From Cryptosporidium bovis (lineage: Eukaryota > Apicomplexa > Conoidasida > Eucoccidiorida > Cryptosporidiidae), in assembly GCA_009768925.2 (NCBI GenBank), contig VHIT02000024.1, forward strand, positions 62,001 through 126,000: a stretch of 64,000 nt of DNA. Direction: 5' to 3'. The notes beneath the pieces were generated by a model, which was not told the DNA's origin, ran no database searches, and saw only the letters and a program-made list of their open reading frames with translations. The position numbers and the translations under genes were made by a program. Below, one piece after another: positions 41,253 through 53,500 of the stretch. Positions within the stretch are counted from its first letter, which is position 1; the number at the start of each line of letters is the position of its first letter.

Positions 41253-44200
41253 ATGAGTCAAAATTCGGATAATGAAGAAATTTGGACTGGAAACAAAGTA
41301 AGAAAGCAATTTATCGATTATTTTATGGGATTAGATCATACTTTTTATAAGTCATCTCCAGTAGTACCAATAAATGATCCAACATTATTGTTTTCAAATG
41401 CAGGAATGAATCAATTTAAGTCAATATTTTCAGGGAATTTAGAAAAAAATTCAGAGTTAAGCAAATTAAAAAGAGTCGCTAATTCGCAAAAATGTATAAG
41501 AGCAGGAGGAAAACATAATGATTTGGATGATGTTGGAAAAGATGTTTATCATCATACTTTTTTTGAGATGTTAGGGTCATGGTCATTCGGTGATTATTTC
41601 AAGGAAGATGCAATTTATTGGGCATATAATTTATTAACAAGAGTTTATAATATACCTAGTGAAAGATTATATGCAACATACTTTAATGGGGATCCAAGAA
41701 TACCAACATGCCCACCAGATGAAGAAGCAAAAAGAATATGGTTAAAGTACTTACCAGAAGAAAGAGTAATAGGTTGTGGAAGTAAAGAAAATTTTTGGGA
41801 AATGGCAGATACAGGCCCATGTGGTCCCTGTTCAGAGATACATTATGATAGAATAGGAAACAGAGATGCATCTATGCTTGTAAATAAGGATGATCCAAAT
41901 GTTATTGAGATATGGAATTTAGTTTTTATGCAATATTATAGGGAATTAGACGGTTCACTAACACCTTTGCCCAATAAATGTGTAGATACAGGACTTGGAC
42001 TTGAAAGACTTGTTTCTGTATTACAGAATAAGGACAGTAATTATGATACTGATTTATTTACTCCTATATTTGATCAAATTAATCATATTTTAAATTTAAA
42101 TAACAATGGTAATAAAATACCTAAATACAGTGGGAAAGTTGGAATAAATGAAGATCCATTAATGATAGACATGTCTTATAGAGTCATCGCAGATCACATA
42201 AGAACGTTAACAATAGCAATAGCAGATGGAGCAATCCCAAGCAACGAGGGAAGAGGATATGTTTTGAGAAGAATACTAAGAAGAGCAATTCGTTATGGAT
42301 CACAATATTTAAATGCAGGTATAAATGGCGAACCATGGCTTTACAAATTAACAGAAAGTGTGTCCCTTACGTTAGGTGGATATTACAGTGAGATAAACAA
42401 AAGTATAGATAAAATAAAGAGCGTGATATTAGATGAAGAAAGACAATTTTCCAAAACACTGTTTAAAGGTACAGAAAGATTTAACAAAGTTGTTAATAAA
42501 TTAATGTTATCTTTAAAGGATAAAAACGAATTGTTAATATTTCCTGCCAGCGAAGCATTTTTGTTATATTCTACATACGGGTTCCCAATGGATTTAACAG
42601 AACTAATGGCCAAAGAAAAGGGAATTGAATTTGATCACGTCGGATTTCAAAAGTGTATGGATGAACATCATTTAGCATCTGAAGGCAGAAACAACAAAAG
42701 TAATTCTGATGAATTAGTTTTAAAGCCAGATATTCAAAGTATTTTATATCATAAATATAATTTAAAAGAGACAGACGACTCATATAAATATTATCAGGGA
42801 GATAAATTAATAGATTTTGAGTCAAAGCTTGTTGCAATTTACGACGGTCATGAACTAATTAATGAGATAAATGCCGATAAAAATGATTCTAATTCAAAAT
42901 TAAGTGACGAAGAAACTACATACGGATTGGTTTTTGATAAAACCATATTTTATTCAGAATCTGGTGGTCAGGTATCTGATATAGGTTATATTAAATTTAT
43001 TTATAATAATCAAGAATCCATATTTAATGTATTAGATTGTAAGAAATATGGAAAGTATGTATTGCATATAGGAATGCTAATTAAGGGTAACGTAACTACA
43101 AACAGTGAATTGGTATCTAAATTAAGTGTAAACCATTCTAGAAGAGAATTAATTAAGAAAAACCATACTGCAACACACTTATTAAATTATTCGCTTAGAG
43201 TGGTTCTTGGAGAGGAGACGGATCAAAGAGGTTCTGTAGTAGACAGTAATAAATTACGATTTGATTTTTCACACAATAAACCACTAAATACTGAGCAGAT
43301 TGATGAGATTGAGAATATTATAAATAAGGAATTTATTAGTAATAAATTAAATGTATATACTAATATTATTGATTTAGAGGTTGCCAGAAAAATACCTGGT
43401 GTAAGAGCAATATTCGGTGAATCTTATCCAAATCCAGTTAGGGTAATATCTGTAGGAATAGATGGTGATCAGTTGTCGGTTTCAATAGAAAACAATGATA
43501 ACATAAGATTATCAAAAACATCAATAGAATTTTGTGGTGGAACTCACGTAAATAATACTGGTGATATACAATCATTTTCAATATTATCTGAAGAAGGTAT
43601 AGCCAAAGGAGTACGTAGAATAGTAGCAGTCACTGATGAACAGTCGGAGATCGCTATTAACAATTACGTTGAGTTAAACAAAGAAGTTAGTGAATTACAT
43701 AAATTACAAGGACCTGAACTCGAAAGTGAAATAAGCAGACTTAAATCAAAATTAGAGGACTTAAAATTAATACCATTGAATAATAAGAAGGAATTGCTAA
43801 ATGTTATCAGTGAAAATTACAAGAGAGTTTTATTGGAACTAAAGGAGAAGCAAAAAGAAAGATTAAATATGGCAAAAAAACTAGCTGTGAAATTAGAACA
43901 TGATATTAGTGGTAATGACAATTTAAAATATATTATATTGAATATAAAAGAAATAAATGGTGATTCAAAGTCACTGGACTTAATTGCACAACATTTAACA
44001 TCAAAATTTCAGAGTGTACCAATTATGTTATTTACTTCTGGAACTTTTAACGACAATGGCGTATCTGCAATATCCGTTGTACCAAAAACTCTATCTGAAA
44101 AATTACCATGCAATATTTGGTTGAAATCAACGTTGGATATATCTTTTGGAAAGTGCGGGGGGAGTGAAATTAGAAGTGTTGGGTCCTCTAGAAGTGGCTC

Positions 44201-44270
44201 TGACAAAATAGACGAGATGATTGCTTTCTCAATTAATGCGGTATTGAATGTAGATAATCAAAATAAATAA
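41253..44270 (+). CDS. ALARS: Alanyl-tRNA synthetase
   Basis: The protein has 1005 residues, a normal full length. The aminoacylation core starts at once: RKQFIDYFMGLDHTFYKSSPVVPINDPTLLFSNAGMNQFK, with CGPCSEIHYDR and GLGLERL following. The editing domain has the zinc-ligand pair HTATH (H638) and CGGTH (C761, H765), so it should clear mischarged Ser/Gly. The C-Ala domain follows a coiled coil (~810-880), and the C-terminus has the GGSEIRSVGSSRSGS segment. There is no obvious targeting extension, so it is probably cytosolic. Only short Asn/Lys insertions are present. ATG at 41253. Confidence 0.97.
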   Translation: MSQNSDNEEIWTGNKVRKQFIDYFMGLDHTFYKSSPVVPINDPTLLFSNAGMNQFKSIFSGNLEKNSELSKLKRVANSQKCIRAGGKHNDLDDVGKDVYHHTFFEMLGSWSFGDYFKEDAIYWAYNLLTRVYNIPSERLYATYFNGDPRIPTCPPDEEAKRIWLKYLPEERVIGCGSKENFWEMADTGPCGPCSEIHYDRIGNRDASMLVNKDDPNVIEIWNLVFMQYYRELDGSLTPLPNKCVDTGLGLERLVSVLQNKDSNYDTDLFTPIFDQINHILNLNNNGNKIPKYSGKVGINEDPLMIDMSYRVIADHIRTLTIAIADGAIPSNEGRGYVLRRILRRAIRYGSQYLNAGINGEPWLYKLTESVSLTLGGYYSEINKSIDKIKSVILDEERQFSKTLFKGTERFNKVVNKLMLSLKDKNELLIFPASEAFLLYSTYGFPMDLTELMAKEKGIEFDHVGFQKCMDEHHLASEGRNNKSNSDELVLKPDIQSILYHKYNLKETDDSYKYYQGDKLIDFESKLVAIYDGHELINEINADKNDSNSKLSDEETTYGLVFDKTIFYSESGGQVSDIGYIKFIYNNQESIFNVLDCKKYGKYVLHIGMLIKGNVTTNSELVSKLSVNHSRRELIKKNHTATHLLNYSLRVVLGEETDQRGSVVDSNKLRFDFSHNKPLNTEQIDEIENIINKEFISNKLNVYTNIIDLEVARKIPGVRAIFGESYPNPVRVISVGIDGDQLSVSIENNDNIRLSKTSIEFCGGTHVNNTGDIQSFSILSEEGIAKGVRRIVAVTDEQSEIAINNYVELNKEVSELHKLQGPELESEISRLKSKLEDLKLIPLNNKKELLNVISENYKRVLLELKEKQKERLNMAKKLAVKLEHDISGNDNLKYIILNIKEINGDSKSLDLIAQHLTSKFQSVPIMLFTSGTFNDNGVSAISVVPKTLSEKLPCNIWLKSTLDISFGKCGGSEIRSVGSSRSGSDKIDEMIAFSINAVLNVDNQNK

Positions 44271-44685
44271 ATTCCAAATCTGCATTGAGGACAGATGGAA
44301 AAAGTGAAAAATGCAAAATACCAGCTATAATGAAAAAAAGCTCAATTTGTTGATATTCAGCTAGACCTAATACTCGACGTATTTTCTACAGTACATTACC
44401 GAATCACGACAAATAACGACAGTGATATTTAATAAATACAAAATTTCTACTCATTTGTCTCTTTCTTTAAGTATTAAATATTAGTCTTTAGAATGTTCTC
44501 TTTCTCTCCTTCACCTCTTGTTTCCCACCTATAACTAGGGTAAATCAAGTGTTTCACTTAGTTATGTAGTCTCCCAAAGTTTGATGTCAAAGAAAAGAAC
44601 TTCAAGTATTACTCATTTTGCTACCTCTGTAGTATAGAAGAAAACAAACTAATTAACAGTTGTCTATATTTGAATTAGAAATCAC
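44271..44685. other. Convergent intergenic region AlaRS / uL14
   Basis: A 415-base gap between gene ends. It contains a pyrimidine-rich stretch (about 44497-44525, CTCTTTCTCTCCTTCACCTC) and otherwise nothing I recognise. Confidence 0.45.
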
Positions 44686-45105
44686 CTAAACTATTGAAGG
44701 AGCTGCAGAAGAAATCTTTGGCCAGAGCTCAGCGCATTCCTTTCCTACTGGTCCAGTAATAGCAGAACCTTTCATTTCACCCTTTGGATTTACAATGACA
44801 CCTGCATTGTCTTCAAAATAAAGAAATGTCCCCTCCGGTCTTCTAAAGGCCTTTCTCTGTCTGACAATAACGGCAGGCCATACCTTTTTGCGCAATTCTG
44901 GTTTTCCCTTTTTAACTGTTGCTAAAACCATGTCTCCAATTGATGCTGATGGAAGGCGATTTAAACATGATCCTGTACCCTTAACTGCAATAATATACAA
45001 GTTCTTTCCACCACTATTATCACAACAATTTATAAGAGCACCTACATTTAAACCAAGTGTAATCCTCATCTTGGCACCACCTGCTGCACCTCTTCCTCTT
45101 TTCAT
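44686..45105 (-). CDS. RPL23: Ribosomal protein uL14 (eukaryotic L23)
   Basis: The protein has 139 residues, close to the 140-residue eukaryotic uL14. [68 protein letters not shown] and [38 protein letters not shown] match the family throughout. It is a 60S subunit protein near the GTPase-factor site. No Asn insertion is present. Start at 45105 is immediately before KRGRG, as in the family. The gene diverges from CPSF100 across 1.1 kb. Confidence 0.98.
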   Translation of the reverse strand: MKRGRGAAGGAKMRITLGLNVGALINCCDNSGGKNLYIIAVKGTGSCLNRLPSASIGDMVLATVKKGKPELRKKVWPAVIVRQRKAFRRPEGTFLYFEDNAGVIVNPKGEMKGSAITGPVGKECAELWPKISSAAPSIV

Positions 45106-46248
45106 CTTTGTTTAATCAAAACTAACTAAAAATATGTATTAATTGTTTGTTCTTAATGTATCCGGTATATAAAAATAGTTCCAATTTGCGAGTTAACAAT
45201 AAATCGAAATATTAACTATTTTCACTGTTATTTGTTTTTTTCTTTTATTAAATTAAAAAATGGTCTATTAGCGCTAGTGTTTTGCAGTTATTTAATTACA
45301 AAAAGGAAATATTAATATATATAAAGTTTTGTTAATTGTTTGAGACAATATATTATTTAACTATTATCAACTATCTAAATTCATGTGAATATGCTATACC
45401 TTAATATTATATATCAAGTCTTTTCTTACATTTTTCTTACTTAGAGACGCAAGTGATTTTACCGCCTGCTTAAGGGTACCCATTAATTTATATCTAATAA
45501 ATATTTTTAGCGCCATAATTGAAAATCAAATAAAAGTCTAATAAAACAGTGATCATGAGCATTTGTTTTACTTATATTTTTGTTATTACGGTAACATTCA
45601 ATGTGAATAGACTAATATTTTGAGTTTTATCCAGCTTTATAGTGACAAGATGAAGTACCTTTATAGGTGTGTAACGTAAAAGGCATGAGAATTATATAAG
45701 TGTAAGCAGTTATCCTGTATTTTTTTTAATTTGTGCTTTTTGCAATTTTGATTAGGAAATGTCAGAGTTTTAATGATATCATCATTTTTGAATATTACAT
45801 TCCCGGTAGACTTACGATTCTATCTACGAACTAGTATGTATTTATTTAAAATTCCGTGTGTTGAGTTCGTATTTACTCCGATTCGAGTGTGACAAAACTT
45901 TTTTTAATACTCACTAGTGGGTTTGGATGTATGCTTTCTACTCATATAAATTCATATGTGCTTATTTATCCATTTATATATCTTTGTTTCCTTTTCATTC
46001 ATCAAGTGTATAAATACAATTCGGTTCCATGTAATTTAACGTATTGTAAAATGGCGGTCCAAATAAATAATATTATATGATCAAAAGGAAAGAAATATAT
46101 ATATTACACGAACCTCCCTCAAAGAAAAAGATTTTGACATCAAAACAAGCTTCATTTTCAATTAATAAGTTCTTGTTTGACATAAAATAGAATATACAGG
46201 AGTTAATTATATAAAAAGTAAAGTACAAATAGTAGCTGATTAGGTATT
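45106..46248. promoter_or_regulatory. Divergent promoter region uL14 / CPSF100, 1.1 kb
   Basis: It carries AGCGCCATAA at 45509-45518 (~400 bases upstream of uL14) and ATGGCGGTCC at 46051-46060 (~190 bases upstream of CPSF100), so each gene has its own CG-rich element. The small ORF around 45889-46080 is fortuitous (no ATG start). Confidence 0.42.
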
Positions 46249-49200
46249 ATGTTAAATGTATCAACAAAACCGATAGTAAATAGTGAATCAATAAAAGGAA
46301 ATGCACTTAGAATAAACAAGTGTCTAATATGGTTTGATTTTGGGATTGAGAATGAGTTAAAATACGACAAATCTCTTTTGAACGATATAGAATTACCACA
46401 TATAATATTATTGACAAACTACACTAAAAAGTCAATAGGAGGATTACCACTATTAAATCAGATACTAAAAGAAAGAAGGGTATCTCACAAAATACCAATA
46501 ATATGTACGGAGCCGGTATTTAGATTTGGTAATAATGTGTTGCTGGATATAATAAAGAGTATGAGTATAAGAGACCAAGAAAGAGGAGTGCAGTATACAT
46601 GTAGTAGTGATAATAGCAAACCAGGGTTTCTACAGTTGCCATATTCGAGCGAGGATGTTGAGGGAATACTGAGTGATAATGTCTGTAGATTAAGATATTA
46701 CCAGTCATTCAATATTCAATTATTTGAAAATAAAGAGGAAAGTAGTGCTACTAGTGGCAATGCAAGTACTAGTAGATTAAAGAGTATAGTATTAAAGGCA
46801 TTACCAAGCGGTGTTGAATTGGGGTCTACTATATGGTCGGTAACAGTAAATACTGAACTAGGGTCTTGGGAGTTTGCCTATGTAAACGAAACAGTATCAC
46901 ATCCATATTGGCACGTAACACCATCAGATATCTGTAGATTAAATAAGCCGGATGTATTGTTATATGGATTTAATATAAAATATGGTAATATGAATAACGT
47001 AAATTACTTTGATACAAAGAAGTTTACAAATAGAGTGGTGTATATACAAAAATTAATAAATATGTTATTATATTATTTAAAAAAAAATAAGAATGGTACT
47101 ATATTAATACCTGTTCAATTAGATAGTTTGTTGCTGGAATTACTTTGTTACATAGATGCAATATGGAGTAAGAACAATATATTATTTCCAGTATTTATTG
47201 TATCACCATTAATTAAGTCATTTATGCTGTCAGTTAAAACACTAATTGAATGGATGAGTTTAGATATAAGGACAGAATTCTGCAGTTCGCGTTATAATCC
47301 GTTTCATAATTTAAAGAATATATATTATGAAACAAATTTAAGAAATATTAGAAATGATAATATTTTAAAACTTCCTAAAATAATATTTTCATTTCCAGAG
47401 TCGCTTGATTATGGTTATTCTAGGGAATTATTTACCGAGTTATCTTCAAATGAGGATAATACTGTTATTTTTTTGAAAGAGCCTGAAAAGGATACATTTG
47501 CTTACTACATTTGGAGCAAAGAGAATGAATTTAATATTAAAACAGGTTCTGTGAACACCGACAATTTAAATATCGCTTCTTCAGATGAAGACGGATCTGT
47601 AAATAACGGTCAAAACCCTAGTTTTAGAAAAGTAAAGTCGAATGTATTTGAAGACGAAAGTTGCAAATCATACAATATTGAACTGCCTATGGTTAAATTT
47701 ATACAATATAGACAAGATGAATTGTATGCAATGTATTTGTCTTATAAGGATTCTAACGAGGAGGCTAATAGTAACGATGTTATCGGTGAAGCCAATAATG
47801 AAGCAAATAATCACATAAATAGCAGTTCAAGCATTAATGATGCTGATAATAACAATGTTTGTACTAACACTAGTTTGGAATTCAATGTTATGGAGGATAA
47901 ACACAAGAACAAACTTGAAAATTCGAGCGACTCACTGAGTTTAGATAAAGTTTCTGACTTTAAAACGGATGCAGAGATGACTAAAGGCGAAAATAGAATG
48001 GGTGATGATGATTCTAATAGTGAAAATGACGTGTTGATATCTAAAAATATTAAAGATACTATTGAATATAAAAAAAATCAAAGTGTTTCTTCGAGCATAC
48101 AAGATAAAATTGAGAATTTAAGATCAAGACTAGTTCCTGTAAATGTAGATCACGATATAACGACCAACATTCCTGAGCAAAATAACGGTTCTAATCAAAC
48201 TATAGGTAATAATAATCAGACAGTATCAAATACAGGTTTTACTGGAAATAACAATGATATATTAAATAACGCGTATTTAAATATAAAAAAAGACGATTAC
48301 GGTTGTTTGCTAGACAATAAAACATTATATTCAATAATAGGTTCTTGGAAGGATGCCTCTAGTGATATAGACATATCTTCATATTACAATTTAAACTCGG
48401 ATGACATTGATATTATTAGAGGTGACTTTTCAAATAACCCTCACGTCAATGTCAAAAACAACAACGTTAATGACGTGAATCACATTGTTAATGTTGGTAA
48501 TCACGATCACTCAGATGCAGTGGACAATAAGAGAGTGTTGGTGCCTAGAAGAAGAAGAATTACTATTGATGGAGAAGACAATCGCGAATACGATAACGAC
48601 ATAAAAGGTGTTTATGGCTCAAACAATGATGGAGTAATCATAAGAAAATCAATGTTTAGTATTGGAAACGATTATAATTTTATAGATGGTAATAAACAAG
48701 ACTTTGGCCAGTTCGGTTTAGCCAAAAATGAAAGACTTATGGATAGTAGAAACAATGGAATTTTCGGGACTAAAATTAATAACAAAAACAGTATAAACAA
48801 CAACAATAGTGGCGATAATAGTATAAATAGAAGGATTAACGTTGGGATCAGCATTAATGGCAGTAGTAACAATAGTAATATTAATATAGGTAGTAATGGC
48901 AACAATACTAGTGTTGGGAATAATAGTATCAACGAAATAAATAATCTAGCTGGTTGTAGTAACAACAACATTAATAACAATTCTGGTGGTTGTAGCAATA
49001 GTAACAATAGTGGCAGTAGTAGCAGCAGTAATGTTGGGGGTTTAATACAAATATCAAGCATTGATAGCACAAGCAGCATCAATTTTAATACAAACAATAT
49101 ACCAGAGTGGAGAATGCATTATAGACAATTGATTGGTGGCAACGAACCATACAAAACAACATTTGAGAAGGGAAAACTAGAAGTAAGGTGCAGAATTGTA

Positions 49201-50184
49201 TTTATATGTGGCTTGGAACTGGAGAATAACATATCCTCATTGTTGCCCTTGCTAAATTCCTCAAATATCAAATTAATGGTTTTGCTTTCAAATTGCAGGA
49301 ATAACATAGAAGAAAATATATTAAATTACTACAAATCATTAATTATGTCAATTCCGAATTCTCCAGACAACATTGTTAATCCGAACTATAATGACAATGG
49401 TTTAGTCGAATTTTCAATGGGTAAAAGCATAAATTCAGTTAAATTTGATGACTCAATTTGGGAAGATGCGTCTACAGGAACATTTCAACTTATTAATGAC
49501 TACTCGTCTCCATCAGCAGCGTTAATTGAGTCAAATAATAATTACGATTCAATGTCAAATTATTATGCACTGTTTAGACTAAATAATTTAACTGCAAAAC
49601 TTGTGAATAGAAGTCAAGAAGATAGGAGAAAGGACGAAAATAAAGCAGAATACGATAGAGAATTCGTAATATATAGAAAAGATGAATCATTTCTAAGCAA
49701 TGTTTCGTGCGACCAAAATGATGTTTCAACTAACATTAATTGCAATTCTCCCTATTCAGTATTAAAAAGCATCATTGGATCAACAAAATACAACAATAAA
49801 CGTGCAAGAAGTAAAAGGTTTCAAAAAGAAATGCTTTTATCAAACTCGCGTGGATTAAGGCACATAATTTCCGAATTCAGAAAACAAAATCCAATTCCAA
49901 TGATAAATATATCTCCAAATGAGGGAATTATATCTGTAAATAATGCTGTTGCTTTATCTTCCGTTAACAATAAAAAGGTTGACTCCATTCTCGAGAACAA
50001 ATACGAAGGTGTTGGTAATGAAGATAACAAATGCGGTAGTAAACAACACTTTAACTTGAAAAAAGGTGTTAAATTTGAAAACAAGTCTAATTCGAGTGTA
50101 AACGTGTGGAACTTACACTCTACACTTCATCCTTATTACTATATTGCAAGGGGTATTTTACGAAATCAATTTGCTATCTTGTGA
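46249..50184 (+). CDS. CPSF2: CPSF100/CPSF2 polyadenylation factor subunit
   Basis: The protein has 1311 residues. The N-terminus is the metallo-beta-lactamase fold (INKCLIWFDFGIENE ... HIILLTNYTKKSIGGLPLL). The position of the HxHxDH zinc motif reads TNYTKKS, so it is catalytically inactive, as expected for CPSF100 rather than CPSF73. A beta-CASP region follows (~270-430: GTILIPVQLDSLLLELLCYID..., KIIFSFPESLDYGYSRELF). Long acidic/Asn-rich insertions occupy ~500-980, including a dense N/S/G tract at ~860-940. The C-terminus ends YYYIARGILRNQFAIL, resembling the RDLLYEQYAIV end of CPSF100. It acts in mRNA 3'-end cleavage with CPSF73, FIP1 and PABPN1; two of these partners lie in the first 10 kb. 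ATG at 46249. Confidence 0.85.
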   Translation: MLNVSTKPIVNSESIKGNALRINKCLIWFDFGIENELKYDKSLLNDIELPHIILLTNYTKKSIGGLPLLNQILKERRVSHKIPIICTEPVFRFGNNVLLDIIKSMSIRDQERGVQYTCSSDNSKPGFLQLPYSSEDVEGILSDNVCRLRYYQSFNIQLFENKEESSATSGNASTSRLKSIVLKALPSGVELGSTIWSVTVNTELGSWEFAYVNETVSHPYWHVTPSDICRLNKPDVLLYGFNIKYGNMNNVNYFDTKKFTNRVVYIQKLINMLLYYLKKNKNGTILIPVQLDSLLLELLCYIDAIWSKNNILFPVFIVSPLIKSFMLSVKTLIEWMSLDIRTEFCSSRYNPFHNLKNIYYETNLRNIRNDNILKLPKIIFSFPESLDYGYSRELFTELSSNEDNTVIFLKEPEKDTFAYYIWSKENEFNIKTGSVNTDNLNIASSDEDGSVNNGQNPSFRKVKSNVFEDESCKSYNIELPMVKFIQYRQDELYAMYLSYKDSNEEANSNDVIGEANNEANNHINSSSSINDADNNNVCTNTSLEFNVMEDKHKNKLENSSDSLSLDKVSDFKTDAEMTKGENRMGDDDSNSENDVLISKNIKDTIEYKKNQSVSSSIQDKIENLRSRLVPVNVDHDITTNIPEQNNGSNQTIGNNNQTVSNTGFTGNNNDILNNAYLNIKKDDYGCLLDNKTLYSIIGSWKDASSDIDISSYYNLNSDDIDIIRGDFSNNPHVNVKNNNVNDVNHIVNVGNHDHSDAVDNKRVLVPRRRRITIDGEDNREYDNDIKGVYGSNNDGVIIRKSMFSIGNDYNFIDGNKQDFGQFGLAKNERLMDSRNNGIFGTKINNKNSINNNNSGDNSINRRINVGISINGSSNNSNINIGSNGNNTSVGNNSINEINNLAGCSNNNINNNSGGCSNSNNSGSSSSSNVGGLIQISSIDSTSSINFNTNNIPEWRMHYRQLIGGNEPYKTTFEKGKLEVRCRIVFICGLELENNISSLLPLLNSSNIKLMVLLSNCRNNIEENILNYYKSLIMSIPNSPDNIVNPNYNDNGLVEFSMGKSINSVKFDDSIWEDASTGTFQLINDYSSPSAALIESNNNYDSMSNYYALFRLNNLTAKLVNRSQEDRRKDENKAEYDREFVIYRKDESFLSNVSCDQNDVSTNINCNSPYSVLKSIIGSTKYNNKRARSKRFQKEMLLSNSRGLRHIISEFRKQNPIPMINISPNEGIISVNNAVALSSVNNKKVDSILENKYEGVGNEDNKCGSKQHFNLKKGVKFENKSNSSVNVWNLHSTLHPYYYIARGILRNQFAIL

Positions 50185-50563
50185 GGACATTTCTACTTTA
50201 TTCATAGTTGCACTAGTGATTTTTTGTTCTTCTAAACTGTGTCAGATTTAGACAAGTTAAATACTACTAATTTGTTTTTGCTACATAAGATAACATTTTT
50301 GTCAATTTACTTTCTCTGTTAAATATATGTTATTCCTTGAAGAAAATTTCTTATTATTAAATGAATAAAAATTTAAACATGGAGGGAAAATAATCAAATA
50401 TGCACTTGGGAGCACAGGGAAAAAAATCAATGAATAAATAATAACAGATAAAGGCGTGATTTTTTTAAAGGGAGTGCATACCAGGCTATTTCCAATAATG
50501 AACAAGTCTAGACCTTTGTTAAAACTCGGAAATATATATCTTTCTTTAGTATAGGGTAGAACG
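50185..50563. promoter_or_regulatory. Upstream region of the IML1-like gene
   Basis: A 379-base AT-rich gap between two plus-strand genes. It has no CG-containing element of the kind seen elsewhere and no obvious ORF. Confidence 0.4.
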
Positions 50564-53500
50564 ATGATTAGAGGTGTTCAATATAGACACTCAAAAGAAT
50601 TGGCAAGCAAAATAGTGGTTCCGTTATCATTTCATGATTCAAAGAAATATGGGTAAGTTTTTTAAGGTAAATATGACGCACATTAGATGAGAATTTAGCT
50701 GTCTATCTTGAAACTTTTAACTTCACTGTTAACTCGTTTAAACTAAATATTTAAATGCAAACAAAACACAGTAATTATCCCATACTTGTATCAAATGAAT
50801 TAAAATTGAGATTAAAAGAAAGGAACGAGGGGGAGTTTTATAGTATAAGGAATTTGATTGATCCAAATTGCAATTCTATACATTTCCAGCTAAGCTGTTC
50901 AAAGATAGTGGAAAACAACATAGTTAGCGGATTATCAATATTGGACAGTATAGTAAAAAATTCTGGTTGGCAAATGATAAGACAATATGTCGAAATAATT
51001 AAAGTGAGGAGAGTTAGTGAACTGGAATTAAACAAGGTTGAGATATCAATTCCAGAAGTAAGAGTATCACAAAGAGACTTGTGGTATTTTGAGAGATCAT
51101 TAATAGGTAAGATCTTGTATAATGGTACATCTCCTACGGTTGCACTTGATAACAACAACTATTTGCAGATAAATATAACAGGAATGACAATAAATGAGGA
51201 ATATTCATGTGACCTAGTGCCGTATGTTTCAGGTTTTGTTACGGAGAACACACATTTTATAATAAAACCTAGATCAATAAGAATAATAATGATAATATTA
51301 ATATCACGTGAATTCTTTTTATATTCAAGTTTTGGTTTCGAATGGTGGAAGGGCATTTTGTCTTTTTTCAAAGAGTATTTAAATACAAACAAAAAACACG
51401 TAGAATATCACTTTTTGTCTGTGATATTTACTTGGAGAGTGAAAAAGGAAGATGAGAGTGGCAATGTCGATAAGGATTACTACCAGGTATTTTGGGAAGG
51501 AATAGTATCGGATTTAACACTAAACAAACAAAATATAGACGAGTTTATTGATAAACTACGCGTAAAAGTATACGAAATACTTAATGATAGGGGTATAATA
51601 AACAACTTGGTGTCTTATTGCAATTCAAATTTGTTAGAGTCCATAAATATAGCACTTACCCAGTTACAAAGTGATTTTATAGATGGATCATTAATATGGT
51701 CCGGAAGAAATATAAAAATATTAAGCTCAGGCCCACCAGTGTTGGTCACCGACAATAGTAATTATAAAAAACTGTTAGTATTGTCTAAAATAACAGAAGT
51801 TAGATTTTTGAAAACATCAATTACTTGCGATTTTATTTCTTTTTCCGAACTAGATTGGTATCACTCGTTGAATATTTATATATCCAATGTAAAAGAGAAC
51901 AGGTGTTTGGATGTTTTTAAAACTGTAAAATTGAAGTTACCAATGTTAGTATACTATTTTAAATCGTCAATTGACAAAAATAGTCGGGGTTTATTTGACA
52001 TGTCTTCTACGATAACATTGATAGACGAGTATATGGATAATGTGAATGAAAAAATAGTCCAGGAAGTCAAAGATATGGATAAAAGACAGATTCTTGACTT
52101 TATTATCACGAAAAATGGCAGTGACGAAGAAGATATAGATTTGGTTGTAAGCGGTGAATATCGTTCTAAAATTAACAGAAAAATAACACTCAACGATGAA
52201 ATGTTAAATAGTGCTAAAAAGAACATGAGGTTGAAATTAAATAATAACAAAGGAATAAGCAACAAAAAATCACTTAGGAACTTGTTTGGCTCGGCACTTC
52301 TTCCACTAACAACAACGAACTTGAGTAAGATAGCCGTAGACGAAAGTATACACAATAATTCATTGTATGCTGGTGGTGGAAGGCAAAAAATAACAAATTG
52401 GACAATTACACCGAGAGAAGATCTATTTTCAGCATACTGTTGGAATAATTATAATTTGATAAATCAGCTGTATAATGTAAATTTACGACTAGAGTCAAGG
52501 AATAATAAATATAATTACAGCAACAGTGACATCACGGAATTAATGAAAAAATCAGAATTTAGGGACATAAATGATGATATATTAAGACTTATATATTACG
52601 AATTAATACTGCATAGATTGTCAATGTCGTTTCAAATATCAAGAATCAAGTCTGTCAATAACCTGGAGCAATATAATGCAGAAAATGTGCAATTGCTGAA
52701 ATACTATAATACTCTAGATGATAACATTTCTCCGAACTATGATTATATTCACCAGCTTTATTTACTTACTGAAGATAACAATATACTTGTACAGGTAATT
52801 AATTCAGTATCTAACGAGAATAATAACGGGGACAGTGAAGAATATATGTTTAACGATGGTAATATCGGATTTTATTCGGGAAATAAAAAGAATCGTAGCT
52901 TGAATGATGATAATGATAGTGATATTAATCATATAAACAAGACGGGTGATTCTAATACTGATATTAAAAACCAAGATAACGAAATTAGAACCTGCAACTA
53001 TAGCAACAATATGAATCCATATAATGATGAATATGAGGAAATAAGCAGTAGTGCAGGGGTTCAAAATATATACAATGATGGTATTACAAGTTATAAATAT
53101 AATTATTATTTATATAGAAACAACTTTACCGAAAAAAATGAAATAGATTTCAATAACAATTCGGGACAATACTTTAACTACTATACAGTATTTAATAGTT
53201 TGTCTAATATAAATTATAATTATGTAGATGAATTGTTAGTATGGCAAAGAGAGGTGCCTTTTATTAAAGATTTGGTAAATGAATCTCACAATGAATTGAT
53301 TAATTATAACTATAATAGAGACGACCCAGATAGTCACTATTTGTATATGTCTTATATTTCAGGCCTTTCAATTAAGTACTTCCACTTTTCCATTATTCCA
53401 TTTTTTAATATAAATAATAATACATGTTCCAATATTGAAAGTGGTACCGAAAAAGACCATATTTCATCAAATAAAAACCAAGGACTAAATAATACAATGT

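Noticed and set aside
45875..45895. ATTCGAG resembling a tRNA T-loop
   Set aside because: No box A, acceptor stem or cloverleaf can be drawn around it.
45889..46080. 63-codon ORF upstream of CPSF100
   Set aside because: No ATG start and contains the CG promoter-like element; probably non-coding.
48672..49097. Leucine-rich antisense ORF inside CPSF100
   Set aside because: It is the mirror image of the Asn/Ser repeat on the coding strand, as are several similar antisense ORFs (8838-9206, 34169-34366).
50755..50771. ATG at 50755 as start of the IML1-like gene
   Set aside because: It lies within a good GTAAGT...CAG intron; the joined first exon at 50564-50652 keeps the frame and gives a more natural N-terminus.
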